From Stentor coeruleus (taxonomy: Eukaryota > Ciliophora > Heterotrichea > Heterotrichida > Stentoridae): a stretch of 64,000 nt of DNA. How positions within the stretch are numbered: position 1 is the stretch's first letter; each line of letters begins with the position of its first letter. Shown piece by piece: positions 18,488-26,874 of the stretch. The stretch is from positions 124,001 to 188,000 of the forward strand of contig MPUH01000004.1 of assembly GCA_001970955.1 (NCBI GenBank). The letters run 5' to 3'. The notes under the pieces were generated by a model. That model made no database searches. It saw nothing but the letters and a program-made list of their open reading frames with translations, and had not been told where the DNA came from. Made by a program: the position numbers and the translations under genes.

Positions 18488-19300
18488 TTAATTCCTTAAA
18501 TGGAGAAAAGCAGATGGCGAAGGTGTTGTTTCAAGTAATTCTTGCTTTAATCTTTCTTTAGTCTCTATAATTTTCTGAACAGATGGAAGTTTCTGACTGA
18601 TAGATCTCATAATCACAGGAGTAGGTCTTATAAAACTCTCTTGTGGTGACATCTGTAAAGATTCAGTATAGTTAAAATTGACTATTTGTGGAGAAAAAAG
18701 CATAAGCGTATTAAAGTTAGGTGATGCTGTAGTAATATCCGCATCTTTTTCACTTGTGTTTTCATAGCTTGTTGAATAATCATCTTTTATATCAAAGCCA
18801 GCTTTTTTCTTCATTAAAGATTTGAATCGATTTTTTACACTATTTTCTGTTCTTCCTGGTAATTTTTTTGCAATTTCACTCCAACGATTACCTAAGAGTT
18901 GTTGTTGCGAAATAACATACTGATCTTCTTCCTCTGTCCATCCTCCTTTCTTTAAGTTAGGATCAATATGGTTGAACCATCTTTCCCTACAATGTCTTCC
19001 ATGTCTAATTGTACTTCCATCATGAATCATTGTATTGAGTTCTTTAGCTATTGCGCTCCAAGCTTTTGCCCCTCTAGATGAGACTATTTTTAAAAGTATC
19101 TCATCTTCTATAGAAGTCCACCCTTGCTTATTACTTTGGCTTTCAGGTTGGATGTTACAAGCAAGAGGTTTAAGTAAAGGTTTGAATTCGTTTTGAGAGT
19201 AATTTGCAACACAAGGTACTAACCAAATATCCCCTTCTATATGAAATTGTTGACTTCCTGATTCTTTGAATTGCTTACGTAAATAATCCCCGATATCCAT
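18488..19300 (-). CDS. R2R3-type MYB DNA-binding protein
   Basis: 270 aa. Two tandem MYB repeats: repeat 1 about residues 60-112 (QGWTSIEDEILLKIVSS, then RHGRHCRERWFNHIDP), repeat 2 about 113-163 (KGGWTEEEDQYVISQ, then RWSEIAKKLPGRTENSVKNR). The spaced Trp residues and the RCRERW-NHIDP and GRTENSVKNRF motifs are those of R2R3 MYB factors such as animal c-MYB R2/R3, which bind DNA. Repeat 1 has an extended turn (MIHDGSTIRHG). The N-terminal 60 and C-terminal 100 residues are low in structure. Probably a nuclear transcription regulator. Confidence 0.93.
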   Translation of the reverse strand: MDIGDYLRKQFKESGSQQFHIEGDIWLVPCVANYSQNEFKPLLKPLACNIQPESQSNKQGWTSIEDEILLKIVSSRGAKAWSAIAKELNTMIHDGSTIRHGRHCRERWFNHIDPNLKKGGWTEEEDQYVISQQQLLGNRWSEIAKKLPGRTENSVKNRFKSLMKKKAGFDIKDDYSTSYENTSEKDADITTASPNFNTLMLFSPQIVNFNYTESLQMSPQESFIRPTPVIMRSISQKLPSVQKIIETKERLKQELLETTPSPSAFLHLRN

Positions 19301-19817
19301 TATAATAAAGGTTTCAGATATAGTGATATAAGAGAATAAAATTATACGAAGATTTGGTTAAAGGATTTTTGGAGGTTTGGAATAGAGATATTTTTAATGT
19401 ATAAAAAATATAGGGATATTATTTTTCGTATTGTGATTATGGAAATTTTGAATATAAAAGATGATTTGATAGGAGAGATTTTGTATATAATAATATGTTA
19501 TAAGAATATTTTTTTTAATATGGAAGGTGCAGGATAATAAAGAATAATTGGGATGATTTTAATAGTTGGGTGGATGATTTTATGAGATTTTGTAAAGGGA
19601 TTTTTGGATATAGAATGCAACAATTATCAGGAATTTATTGAATGTTTTATTAATATATTGTTGATAAAAAAGGTAATTATAAATACATAAAGGATTATAT
19701 CACTCGATTTTTTATATACATTATTTACTATTATCTTATAAAACATATATATTATTTATATAAAAATTGAATGCATTATTTAAAAAACTCAGTTTTACTA
19801 ACCCAAATATCTTCAAT
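19301..19817. other. Spacer between MYB and PX genes
   Basis: No gene. 19310-19680 is G-rich on the plus strand (C-rich on the coding strand of the downstream minus-strand MYB gene), as expected of its 5' flank. The right end near 19690-19817 is the 3' flank of the PX gene. Confidence 0.45.
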
Positions 19818-20501
19818 CTACTTAAAAATTATTAATAAATCAGGTATATCAACATTTTTGACAATTTTTACAAGTCCCGAAAAAACTCCTTTAATCCAAT
19901 TCTGCTTCACTACAGTCGACTTATAGTAATATAAATTAATACTTTTTCCTTCAATCATCTTTTTATTATCATCAATCACCATACCTTCAACCATCTTAGA
20001 ATAATCATTCATTTTCTTATTAACCTTATCATCTTCCATAGGTCCATTAAGTACTCTTAAATCAAAATATTTTTCCGAGACAATTTCATTTACTTTCTCA
20101 GCAAAAACATGTATTTCTGGTCGATACATAATTTTTTTATATCTTCCCCAACCCCCTACTTGAGCTAATTTTATTAAAACCGCATCTTTTGGTATAAAAA
20201 AATCTTTTATCAATGAATTCTCCATCAGCATGGCAATTTTAGCAACCTCATTCAAATAACTCTCAAGATCAGCTTTTCTCTGAGCTAAAAACTCAGGATT
20301 CCTACTACCGAAAAATTTTCTTGGAGGAAACTCAGGAACTTTTCCATCTAAAGACTTGAAAACATCATGAACTTCCCTTAATACCGAGTATCTTCTATAA
20401 AATTTCCAACAATCCCCTGTGATTTTATCATTTACTTCAATAACATATTCAACATTTCCACTTTTATCTTCATAATCTTTGATTCTGATATCGAGTAACA
20501 T
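19818..20501 (-). CDS. PX-domain (phosphoinositide-binding) protein
   Basis: 227 aa. Residues 1-105 are a PX domain: LDIRIKDYEDK, then WKFYRRYSVLREVHDVF with the conserved R-R-Y-S that binds phosphoinositide, then a PEFPPRKFFG proline loop and a helical half (FLAQRKADLESYLNEV). The rest is a helical and charged tail of about 120 residues with no second domain recognised. PX proteins attach to PtdIns3P on endosomes. The protein is short compared with sorting nexins carrying a BAR domain. Likely an endosome-associated adaptor. Confidence 0.88.
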   Translation of the reverse strand: MLLDIRIKDYEDKSGNVEYVIEVNDKITGDCWKFYRRYSVLREVHDVFKSLDGKVPEFPPRKFFGSRNPEFLAQRKADLESYLNEVAKIAMLMENSLIKDFFIPKDAVLIKLAQVGGWGRYKKIMYRPEIHVFAEKVNEIVSEKYFDLRVLNGPMEDDKVNKKMNDYSKMVEGMVIDDNKKMIEGKSINLYYYKSTVVKQNWIKGVFSGLVKIVKNVDIPDLLIIFK

Positions 20502-20567
20502 TAAACTATTATAATTATTAAATATTTTTTGTTTTTCAGCTTTAAAGTTGTTGTATTATATAATCTA

Positions 20568-20987
20568 TTAACATATTTTTGGCAAAGGCAGGGCCTTTGC
20601 ATTATTCATACCGTACTTTCTGATTTTACACGTTCTTTTCTGACATAATGGATGCAATCTTGGGCTCAAAAAATTATTGGGTATAGTTTTCTTGTTAGTA
20701 TCATAATGTCCACGTGCGCTTAGAGGATTTTTTTCTGTACTTTTCTGTTTTTCTATATGAAAAAGTTCCTTTGGGCTAATCAAAGCAATTAGTTCTTTAA
20801 TGTCTTGCATATCATCGCTTTCGTCAATACTTTTAATAGGTCCAAAGTAATTGCTTACTTTATAAGCTTCAGCTAAAAGAGTATTTTTATTATTGGCTTG
20901 GATGCTTTTTGGAGATAAAACTGGATTGAAACCTTTAAGGGATAATCTAGGTTTGTTCATCCTAAGCATTTTTTCACTAGCTGACAT
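20568..20987 (-). CDS. Small unknown protein, basic C-terminus
   Basis: 139 aa from ATG at 20987 (MSASEKML); the frame opens 18 nt upstream only with TTG. Sequence is polar and basic, with several SP/TP sites (GFNPVLSPKSIQ and FLSPRLHP) and three Cys near the end. No domain, helix bundle or membrane segment recognised. It lies head-to-tail 66 bp from the PX gene start. The frame length and the clean ATG support it as a gene, but a function cannot be given. Confidence 0.6.
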   Translation of the reverse strand: MSASEKMLRMNKPRLSLKGFNPVLSPKSIQANNKNTLLAEAYKVSNYFGPIKSIDESDDMQDIKELIALISPKELFHIEKQKSTEKNPLSARGHYDTNKKTIPNNFLSPRLHPLCQKRTCKIRKYGMNNAKALPLPKIC

Positions 20988-21585
20988 GAAATAATTAGTA
21001 GTCAAAATTAATCTTAAAGATTTTTTTACTATTAAAGAAATTTTTTTTTATGTAAAGATTTAGTTGTGTATTTTTCTCTCTAACTATATAGACAAGTTCA
21101 AAAACCTTATCAAATTCTAATAAAACTATTCTCTTAAGTACTATATATAAAATTTCTTATTCATTCATTTTTCAAGGATTTAAGTCCAAATGGTTTCCCT
21201 AAGACTAAGGCTGTAGAAGATATTTTATAACCTTCATCACCAACCTCTAAGATTACACAGTATTTTATATATCTTAGCCTCTATAATAGAATATTAGAAT
21301 TTGTCTTAATAAATTTTTTAATACATATATAAATAATTATGCCCGATATTATAGAACCATTAAAAACTGTTTTTAGTATAAAATATATAAGCACTTAATA
21401 CAACTAAATATTTGATTTAGGTTTTTAATATAAACGCATACATACAAACTATAAATATTATAAAAATAACTTACTTTGAAATAAATTTTATATAATCATG
21501 TTTATGTTATCATCATTTGTCAGTTCTTGCAAGAAAATTTTAAAAGACCCTTAAGGTTTTTCAAAAAAATAATGGCTATACTTAA
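20988..21585. other. Spacer between the small unknown gene and the centrin gene
   Basis: No gene. The segment to about 21100 is the 5' side of the minus-strand unknown gene; the last ~100 bases are the 5' side of the plus-strand centrin. No motif recognised. Confidence 0.4.
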
Positions 21586-22116
21586 ATGAAACGTGGAGGG
21601 TATGAACCTGCTTCAAGAAATGTAGCTTCTAAGAGCAAGTCTCCAAGTGGAAGGCGTGGAGCTGAAAAAAGAGGTTTGACTGAAGATGAAATTGAAGAAA
21701 TCAAAGAAGCATTTAACCTTTTTGACACAGATGGTTCAGGAACAATAGACCCAAAAGAACTGCGAGCGGCAATGCAATCTTTAGGTTTTGAATCAAAAAA
21801 CCCAACAATATACGCTATGATCGCTGATCTTGATAGATTAGGTTCAGCTATTGATTTCGATACATTCTTAGATGCAATAACAGATAAACTTGGTGATAAA
21901 GAATCACGTACAGGAATTGAAAAAATATTTGACTTGTTTGACGATGATAAAACAGGTTCTATCAATTTGAATAACCTTAGGAGGGTTGCTAAAGAACTTG
22001 GTGAAACTATGACTGTGGATGAACTTAATGAAATGCTTGAAAGAGCAGCTTCAAATGGTCATGAAATAACAAGAGAAGACTTTTATACCATTTTGACCAA
22101 GAGAGCTTTCCCTTAG
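21586..22116 (+). CDS. Centrin-like protein with two degenerate EF-hands
   Basis: 176 aa. A basic N-terminal tail (about 1-30, with SKSPSGRRG) precedes four centrin EF-hand units. EF1 ([12 protein letters not shown]) is canonical and EF3 ([12 protein letters not shown]) is the usual centrin form. EF2 reads [14 protein letters not shown], one residue shorter and lacking a ligand, and EF4 reads [14 protein letters not shown], lacking the first acidic ligand. It ends RAFP and TAG. Compared with the centrin at 23777-24307 it keeps the same length and order, so it is a paralogue that has lost Ca2+ binding in two hands. Centrins act in basal bodies and in contractile fibres. Confidence 0.92.
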   Translation: MKRGGYEPASRNVASKSKSPSGRRGAEKRGLTEDEIEEIKEAFNLFDTDGSGTIDPKELRAAMQSLGFESKNPTIYAMIADLDRLGSAIDFDTFLDAITDKLGDKESRTGIEKIFDLFDDDKTGSINLNNLRRVAKELGETMTVDELNEMLERAASNGHEITREDFYTILTKRAFP

Positions 22117-22445
22117 TTTATTAGAAATTATCATTTTATTAAACTTTTTAGGTATCGAAAGATAGGAAGAGAGGATTTTATCTAGAAAAATGTGATTTTT
22201 TACTTTGGGATTGTGTGAAAGTTGGAGTATGTTGAGGATAAGTTTGATAGGAAAATAATGATTTTAAAGGTAAAAAGAGAAGTTAATAATAGGAACTTGA
22301 GATAGGGAAATAGATAAGAGGGGTAATTTTGTAAAGAAAAAGGTTTAAAATATAGGGAATAAGAATTTCATACAAAAAATACAAAATTTTCTTTAAATTC
22401 AAATGTTGTTAGTATTATTGATAACCTTTAAAAGAAGTAATAAAT
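22117..22445. other. 3' flank of centrin-like gene
   Basis: No gene. The plus strand is G-rich and C-poor (22140-22350), as for other 3' flanks of plus-strand genes; the last 60 bases are the 5' side of the LITAF-like gene. Confidence 0.45.
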
Positions 22446-22985
22446 ATGCTTAACGGCCCAAATCCTGATATTTTGAAGTCTCATTATGTTACTGAAGTAA
22501 CTAACACAGAACAAAACACTGATTCTTATGATTGTCAAGTGTTTTGTATAAAAGACATCTACCCAGAGTCATCAAATAGCTCCAATTTACCAATAAGCCC
22601 AATCAAAGCTCTTCGTTCTAAAAATTCCTTACACAAATTTGATGACACCTCAACAAACTGTACAAATCAACAAAGCCATAAAATGACTGAAGAAGTCAAA
22701 TCAAGTGTTGGAACTTCTATAACAGAATTCAGATTAGCTTCATTGAATTCTCCTGAAGCTAATAAATGTATGAATATTGTTATGGGATCTTCTCCTTGTG
22801 CTGCTTATTGTGGAAGGTGTAAAATATATGTTCATACTGTTATTGATTATCAGGAAGATGTTATTCCTGGGTATTTATTGAGATTTTCACAAACTTTGAT
22901 GATGTGTTGTGGAAATCCAGACTGGCTTAATAATTATATTATACACAGATGTCCTCGTTGTAATTTAATATTGGGAAAAATTTAA
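22446..22985 (+). CDS. LITAF-like zinc-binding membrane-associated protein
   Basis: 179 aa. The C-terminal 70 residues match a LITAF-type domain: a first knuckle (C-x2-C in YCGRCK), a central amphipathic stretch (VIPGYLLRFSQTLMM), then CCGNPDW, and a final HRCPRCNLILG knuckle. In LITAF proteins these cysteines bind one zinc ion and the hydrophobic helix inserts into the cytosolic face of late endosomes or lysosomes. The insert between knuckles is shorter and less hydrophobic than usual. The N-terminal 110 residues are polar and likely disordered. Probably an endolysosomal peripheral membrane protein. Confidence 0.75.
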   Translation: MLNGPNPDILKSHYVTEVTNTEQNTDSYDCQVFCIKDIYPESSNSSNLPISPIKALRSKNSLHKFDDTSTNCTNQQSHKMTEEVKSSVGTSITEFRLASLNSPEANKCMNIVMGSSPCAAYCGRCKIYVHTVIDYQEDVIPGYLLRFSQTLMMCCGNPDWLNNYIIHRCPRCNLILGKI

Positions 22986-23776
22986 GACTCAAATAATAGA
23001 TAGGAATAAGGATAATATATTCATAAGATTTAGGATAATAAATATGATATGATGCTTATGAAGTAGATATGATGATATTTTTTGGATTATTTATGAAGAA
23101 ATTAAAGTTATGTGGGAGTAGTCGTAAAAGGAGATTTTATATATGAAATTGCATTAAATTGGGGTTATATTGGATTATTGATGATAAAATAATTAGGATG
23201 GGAATTAAACTAAAGTGAATGCAAAAATTAAGAGAGATTGTTATACTTAGTTTTAAACAACCGAAGAGTTTTATACTTATTACACTATAGATTATTACAA
23301 CTTTACTATGATGAAAATTGTATATTTTCATTACAATTATCAAAAAAAAAAACCTAAGTTATAATTCAATATCTAAAACTCACTTACCCCAAAAAAAACA
23401 CCCAAATTCCTCAACTTCTCTTATCATATCATAACCCAAAAAGTTTCACTATTATCTAAAAAACCCATCAAACCACCCAAAGCCCTTACCATAATCTACA
23501 CATCATATACTATTATCTAAAAAACCCATCAAACCACCCAAAACCCTTATCATAATCCACACATCATATCAAAATCTTTACTTACCAAATCATCAATCCA
23601 ACTTAATCCTACACAAATAAAAAAAACCCATAATCCTCCAATACAAAAAATCCCTAAACCATCTCAATAAAATCTATCCTAACACCTACAATCTCTCTAA
23701 TCAAAATCCTATCCAACTCTCCATTTCTTCCTCTACTTCTATCCATCTATGCCCACTACTTAAAAAGAAGAATTAC
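22986..23776. other. Convergent intergenic region with composition switch and tandem repeat
   Basis: No gene. From 22990 to about 23250 the plus strand is G-rich and C-poor, then from about 23360 to 23770 it is C-rich and G-poor. The switch lies where the 3' flanks of the convergent LITAF-like and centrin genes meet. It also holds two tandem 61-bp copies (23448-23569). Confidence 0.6.
23448..23569. repeat. Tandem direct repeat, two 61-bp copies
   Basis: Copies 23448-23508 and 23509-23569, adjacent with no gap, differ at about three positions. Both begin ACTATTATCTAAAAAACCC and end ATCATAT. Lying in a non-coding, C-rich 3' flank region, it is a simple tandem duplication. No target-site or terminal features of a mobile element were seen. 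Confidence 0.85.
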
Positions 23777-24307
23777 TTAAGGGAAAGCTTTCTTGGTCAT
23801 GATATTATAGAAGTCTTCTGTGCTAACTTGTCCATCTCCATCAGAGTCAGCTCTTTCAATCATTTCCATAAGTTCTTCATCAGTCATAGTTTCTCCAAGT
23901 TCCTTAGCAACTCTTCTCAAATTCTTAATGGTAATATACCCAGTCTTATCATCATCAAACAATCTAAAGACTTTGTTAATATCTTCTTTAGTATCTTTAT
24001 CGCTCATTCTAGCAGTCATCATATCTAAGAATTCATCAAAGTCAATAGCACCTGAACCATCCTTATCCAAGTCACTAATCATTTGGTAAATAGTCTGGTT
24101 TTTGGCTTCAAATCCCAAACTTTGCATAGCTGATTTCAATTCAGCTGGATCAATTGTCCCTGACCCGTCTGAGTCAAATAAGTCAAAGGCTTCTTTGATT
24201 TCTTCGATTTCATCTTCAGTGAGACCTGGTCTTTCATATTGTTTAGGATTGAATACCTTTGGTTGACTAACTGGGGCTGGTTTAGCTGGTTGTCCTCTTC
24301 CTGCCAT
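23777..24307 (-). CDS. Centrin with intact EF-hands 1, 2 and 4
   Basis: 176 aa. An N-terminal tail ([17 protein letters not shown]) is followed by the centrin start ([18 protein letters not shown]). EF1 [14 protein letters not shown]2 [12 protein letters not shown] and EF4 [12 protein letters not shown] are canonical; EF3 [12 protein letters not shown] is the usual centrin form. It ends KKAFP then TAA. This is the full-function counterpart of the gene at 21586-22116. Centrins build Ca2+-responsive fibres and basal bodies. The 5' and 3' flanks show a strong skew, and its short upstream region on the coding strand is C-rich. Codon use is relatively rich in C at the start. Confidence 0.96.
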   Translation of the reverse strand: MAGRGQPAKPAPVSQPKVFNPKQYERPGLTEDEIEEIKEAFDLFDSDGSGTIDPAELKSAMQSLGFEAKNQTIYQMISDLDKDGSGAIDFDEFLDMMTARMSDKDTKEDINKVFRLFDDDKTGYITIKNLRRVAKELGETMTDEELMEMIERADSDGDGQVSTEDFYNIMTKKAFP

Positions 24308-25068
24308 TTATAATAGTGGATAAAAATGGGCTGAAAATTTAAATTTTAAAGGCCTTGAAATGATAGTATTGATGATAGAAAAGAGTTTAATTGATAGAAA
24401 GTGAAGATTTTGTTATAAAATATTATAAGGATGATGATGATAATGGGAAAAGGGTGTTGTTTTTAGGATAAAGTTAAGATAATTTATTTATTTGATATAA
24501 GTGATTTAGGATTAGAAGATAAGGTTGAATGTGATGTGGTTTTTTAGGAGAAGGTTTTTGATATGAATGATATGTGAAGATGGTTAAGGTTAATATTGAG
24601 AGGAAGATAAACTTTGTGATGGAATATTGGTAAAGGAAGATTTTTTTAGTATTTAGGTAAGAGTTTTTTTGGTTAAGATGCAGGATTATGATTTTTAGAA
24701 GGGAAATTTAGATGGGAAAAAACTGGGTGTTGAAGTTAGAAAGGGTAAATGGGATTAGAGGAGATGGGGATGTTTGGTGTTTATGTATGAGAGGCTTTTG
24801 TAATAGTTTATATTCGCTAAGTTTTAATAATGCTTCTTCTGTAATTTATGTATTTTAAATTACGTAAAAAGAAGAAAAGTCTAGTTTTTATCAATTGTAA
24901 AATAGTTATATTAGAGTTTGTATAAGAACTCTAAACATTTTAAACTATTTTGGTTTATATTAATATAAAAATCTTCTTAAAAAAGACAAATTCTTAGAAA
25001 AAACTACAAAGTTATAATAAGAAATATATGATTAAAGATATATAATACTATTAATTAGTTATATTACT
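24308..25068. other. 5' flank of centrin gene and 3' flank of coiled-coil gene
   Basis: No gene. 24320-24790 is strongly G-rich on the plus strand, that is C-rich upstream of the minus-strand centrin. 24830-25060 is AT-rich with no clear structure. Confidence 0.5.
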
Positions 25069-25926
25069 TTATTTTCCTTTTAACTGAGTTAATAAATCAG
25101 AACAGCTCCTCAAATTCTTAAGTTTTTGCTGTATGTTTTTTTTATCCGCCTTTTGCTTTTCTGCTAATTCTAGTATTTTCGGTATATTTTTGTAGACTTT
25201 ATAACTATTTAGCTTATAAGCTTTGGTTATATTGTTTTCTAGTTTAGCTGTTTTTATAATCTGGTTAGATTTTTTATGTATTTGGCTTGCAATTGCTTCA
25301 AAATCACTTTTAACCCTTTTATGACTTGACTTAAACTCTTTATTCCTCACAACAATTCCTTCGTTTTTCGATTTTTCTTGTATATTCACATCATCTTTTT
25401 CAATCATTTTTGTTAAGCTCGAACTCCTAAATAACGATTTCAACTTGTTTTCTTCAAGGTTTTTAAATTTATCTTTAGAAGGCTTGGTTATTATTTTTAA
25501 GTTTTGGTAGTTTTTACTATTCATTGTTTCTATTAATGCATTTTCAGAGTCCGTGAGTTTTTTCATCAACTCATTGTTTTCTTTTTCCAGTTCCAAAGCT
25601 TTGGTTTGATAGTTTTCGACTAGAATTTTTAGTTGATGCTGTCCCGCTATATGGGTTCGGACTTCACTTTCAAGTTTTTGAATCATAGTTTCAAAGCAAT
25701 TCGCCCTTTTAACCAGATCAGCTTGTTCTGTGTTTATATACTGTTTTTTGAATTTTAATAAGTCAGTGATAAGATCAGAAAAATTTTCAAATACTTCAGC
25801 GGGTTCAAGCTCTCCAAGAGCTTGTCTTTCTTCTTCGGTAATTTCATCAGTGTCTATTTCGCAGTTCTCTACAAAGCACCGAGTGAAAAGACTATGATAT
25901 TCAATTGATAACTCAGAGTAATCCAT
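25069..25926 (-). CDS. Coiled-coil protein of unknown function
   Basis: 285 aa from the ATG at 25926 (MDYSELSIEY); an alternative ATG at 25956 would add MKSIPFIYCY. The shorter start is preferred because the upstream stretch resembles a non-coding 5' region. Residues about 70-150 form a coiled coil (LEKENNELMKKLTDSENAL). The second half is basic with many Lys. No membrane or catalytic motif. Its start lies only about 180 bases from the ATG of the divergent coiled-coil gene at 26106, so the two may share a promoter region. Confidence 0.8.
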   Translation of the reverse strand: MDYSELSIEYHSLFTRCFVENCEIDTDEITEEERQALGELEPAEVFENFSDLITDLLKFKKQYINTEQADLVKRANCFETMIQKLESEVRTHIAGQHQLKILVENYQTKALELEKENNELMKKLTDSENALIETMNSKNYQNLKIITKPSKDKFKNLEENKLKSLFRSSSLTKMIEKDDVNIQEKSKNEGIVVRNKEFKSSHKRVKSDFEAIASQIHKKSNQIIKTAKLENNITKAYKLNSYKVYKNIPKILELAEKQKADKKNIQQKLKNLRSCSDLLTQLKGK

Positions 25927-26105
25927 ATAACAATATATAAATGGTATGCTTTTCATATAAAAACTATCTTATCTACATAAATAAAGTTTCTATAATTTTC
26001 AGCTGTATTCTAGTATGTTTTTTATTAAATTCTTATTATAAATACCATATAAGAAATCATAACCTCATCAATTTATCGTTATATAAAAATTTGAATATTT
26101 TGCAA

Positions 26106-26651
26106 ATGGACGTAAATTCAGAAAGACTGTTAAATATAAAACTCCCATCAAGACCTGAATTTAAACTGATACTTGATGATGTTACTCCTAAAAACCCTAA
26201 GACAGAAGCTGCAGTATTGCGTGATGAGCTATTACAGCGACTAGAATTGGTAAGTGAGGACAGAGAGAGATTAAAAAAACTCTTCGTTAATATGCAGAAA
26301 GAAAAAAAAGCTTTGATTAATGATATCAAACATAGAAAAGTACTCCATGAAGAACTCATGCAGTGGTTTGCCAGAAAAAATGAAAAAATACTGAGGGAAC
26401 TTGAAATGGAAGAAAAAGTTCTTACTGAAGTCTTTGCCCGCAAAGCAGCGCTTTTAGGTAAAATGAGAGGATTGTTACATCAAGCACCTAAAGAAAACAC
26501 ATTAAAAGATACATGCCGTAAGAGAATCTTTGATTTTGAAAGCAATCCTTTGAGAAAACTTGAACTTAAAGACAGCCTGAGTCCAGTAAAGAGAATTAAC
26601 ACAGCTCGTCATCAGAAAATCGCGGTATTTCGCAACTCTTTGTGTAATTAA
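26106..26651 (+). CDS. Coiled-coil protein of unknown function
   Basis: 181 aa from ATG 26106 (MDVNSERLLNIKL). The same frame is open upstream to 25941 with MVCFSYKN, but that part reads as an AT-rich hydrophobic 5' region overlapping the divergent gene's start and is unlikely to be coding. Residues about 38-120 are heptad-rich coiled coil (ALINDIKHRKVLHEELM). The C-terminus is basic. The stop lies inside copy 1 of a duplication next to an N (26622-26753). Unrecognised. Confidence 0.75.
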   Translation: MDVNSERLLNIKLPSRPEFKLILDDVTPKNPKTEAAVLRDELLQRLELVSEDRERLKKLFVNMQKEKKALINDIKHRKVLHEELMQWFARKNEKILRELEMEEKVLTEVFARKAALLGKMRGLLHQAPKENTLKDTCRKRIFDFESNPLRKLELKDSLSPVKRINTARHQKIAVFRNSLCN

Positions 26652-26753
26652 ATGCATATGAATTATCTTAATCGATTTTTTTCATTTCATTTGTTTTTTT
26701 CTAGAGNGCGGTATTTCGCAACTCTTTGTGTAATTAAATGCATATGAATTATC
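26622..26753. repeat. 46-bp direct duplication beside a single N (assembly join)
   Basis: Copies at 26622-26667 and 26708-26753 are identical; the second begins right after the N at 26707. Copy 1 covers the last codons and stop of the coiled-coil gene. A 39-base unrelated tail lies between copy 1 and the N. The form is the same as at 18029, so an unmerged contig end is the best reading. Confidence 0.8.
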
Positions 26754-26874
26754 AATTTTTTATCAATAAACTTGAGTTTTTAATGATAATCTAAGGAATC
26801 TAAGATGTCATAATAAATAAAACAGCTTATTTAGAATTATTAAGCATCCAGTAATTACCAAATAAAATTATAAT

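Noticed and set aside
25941-26105. Hydrophobic N-terminal extension of the coiled-coil gene as a signal or membrane segment
   Set aside because: The stretch overlaps the start of the divergent gene and reads as AT-rich upstream sequence; a clear ATG follows at 26106.
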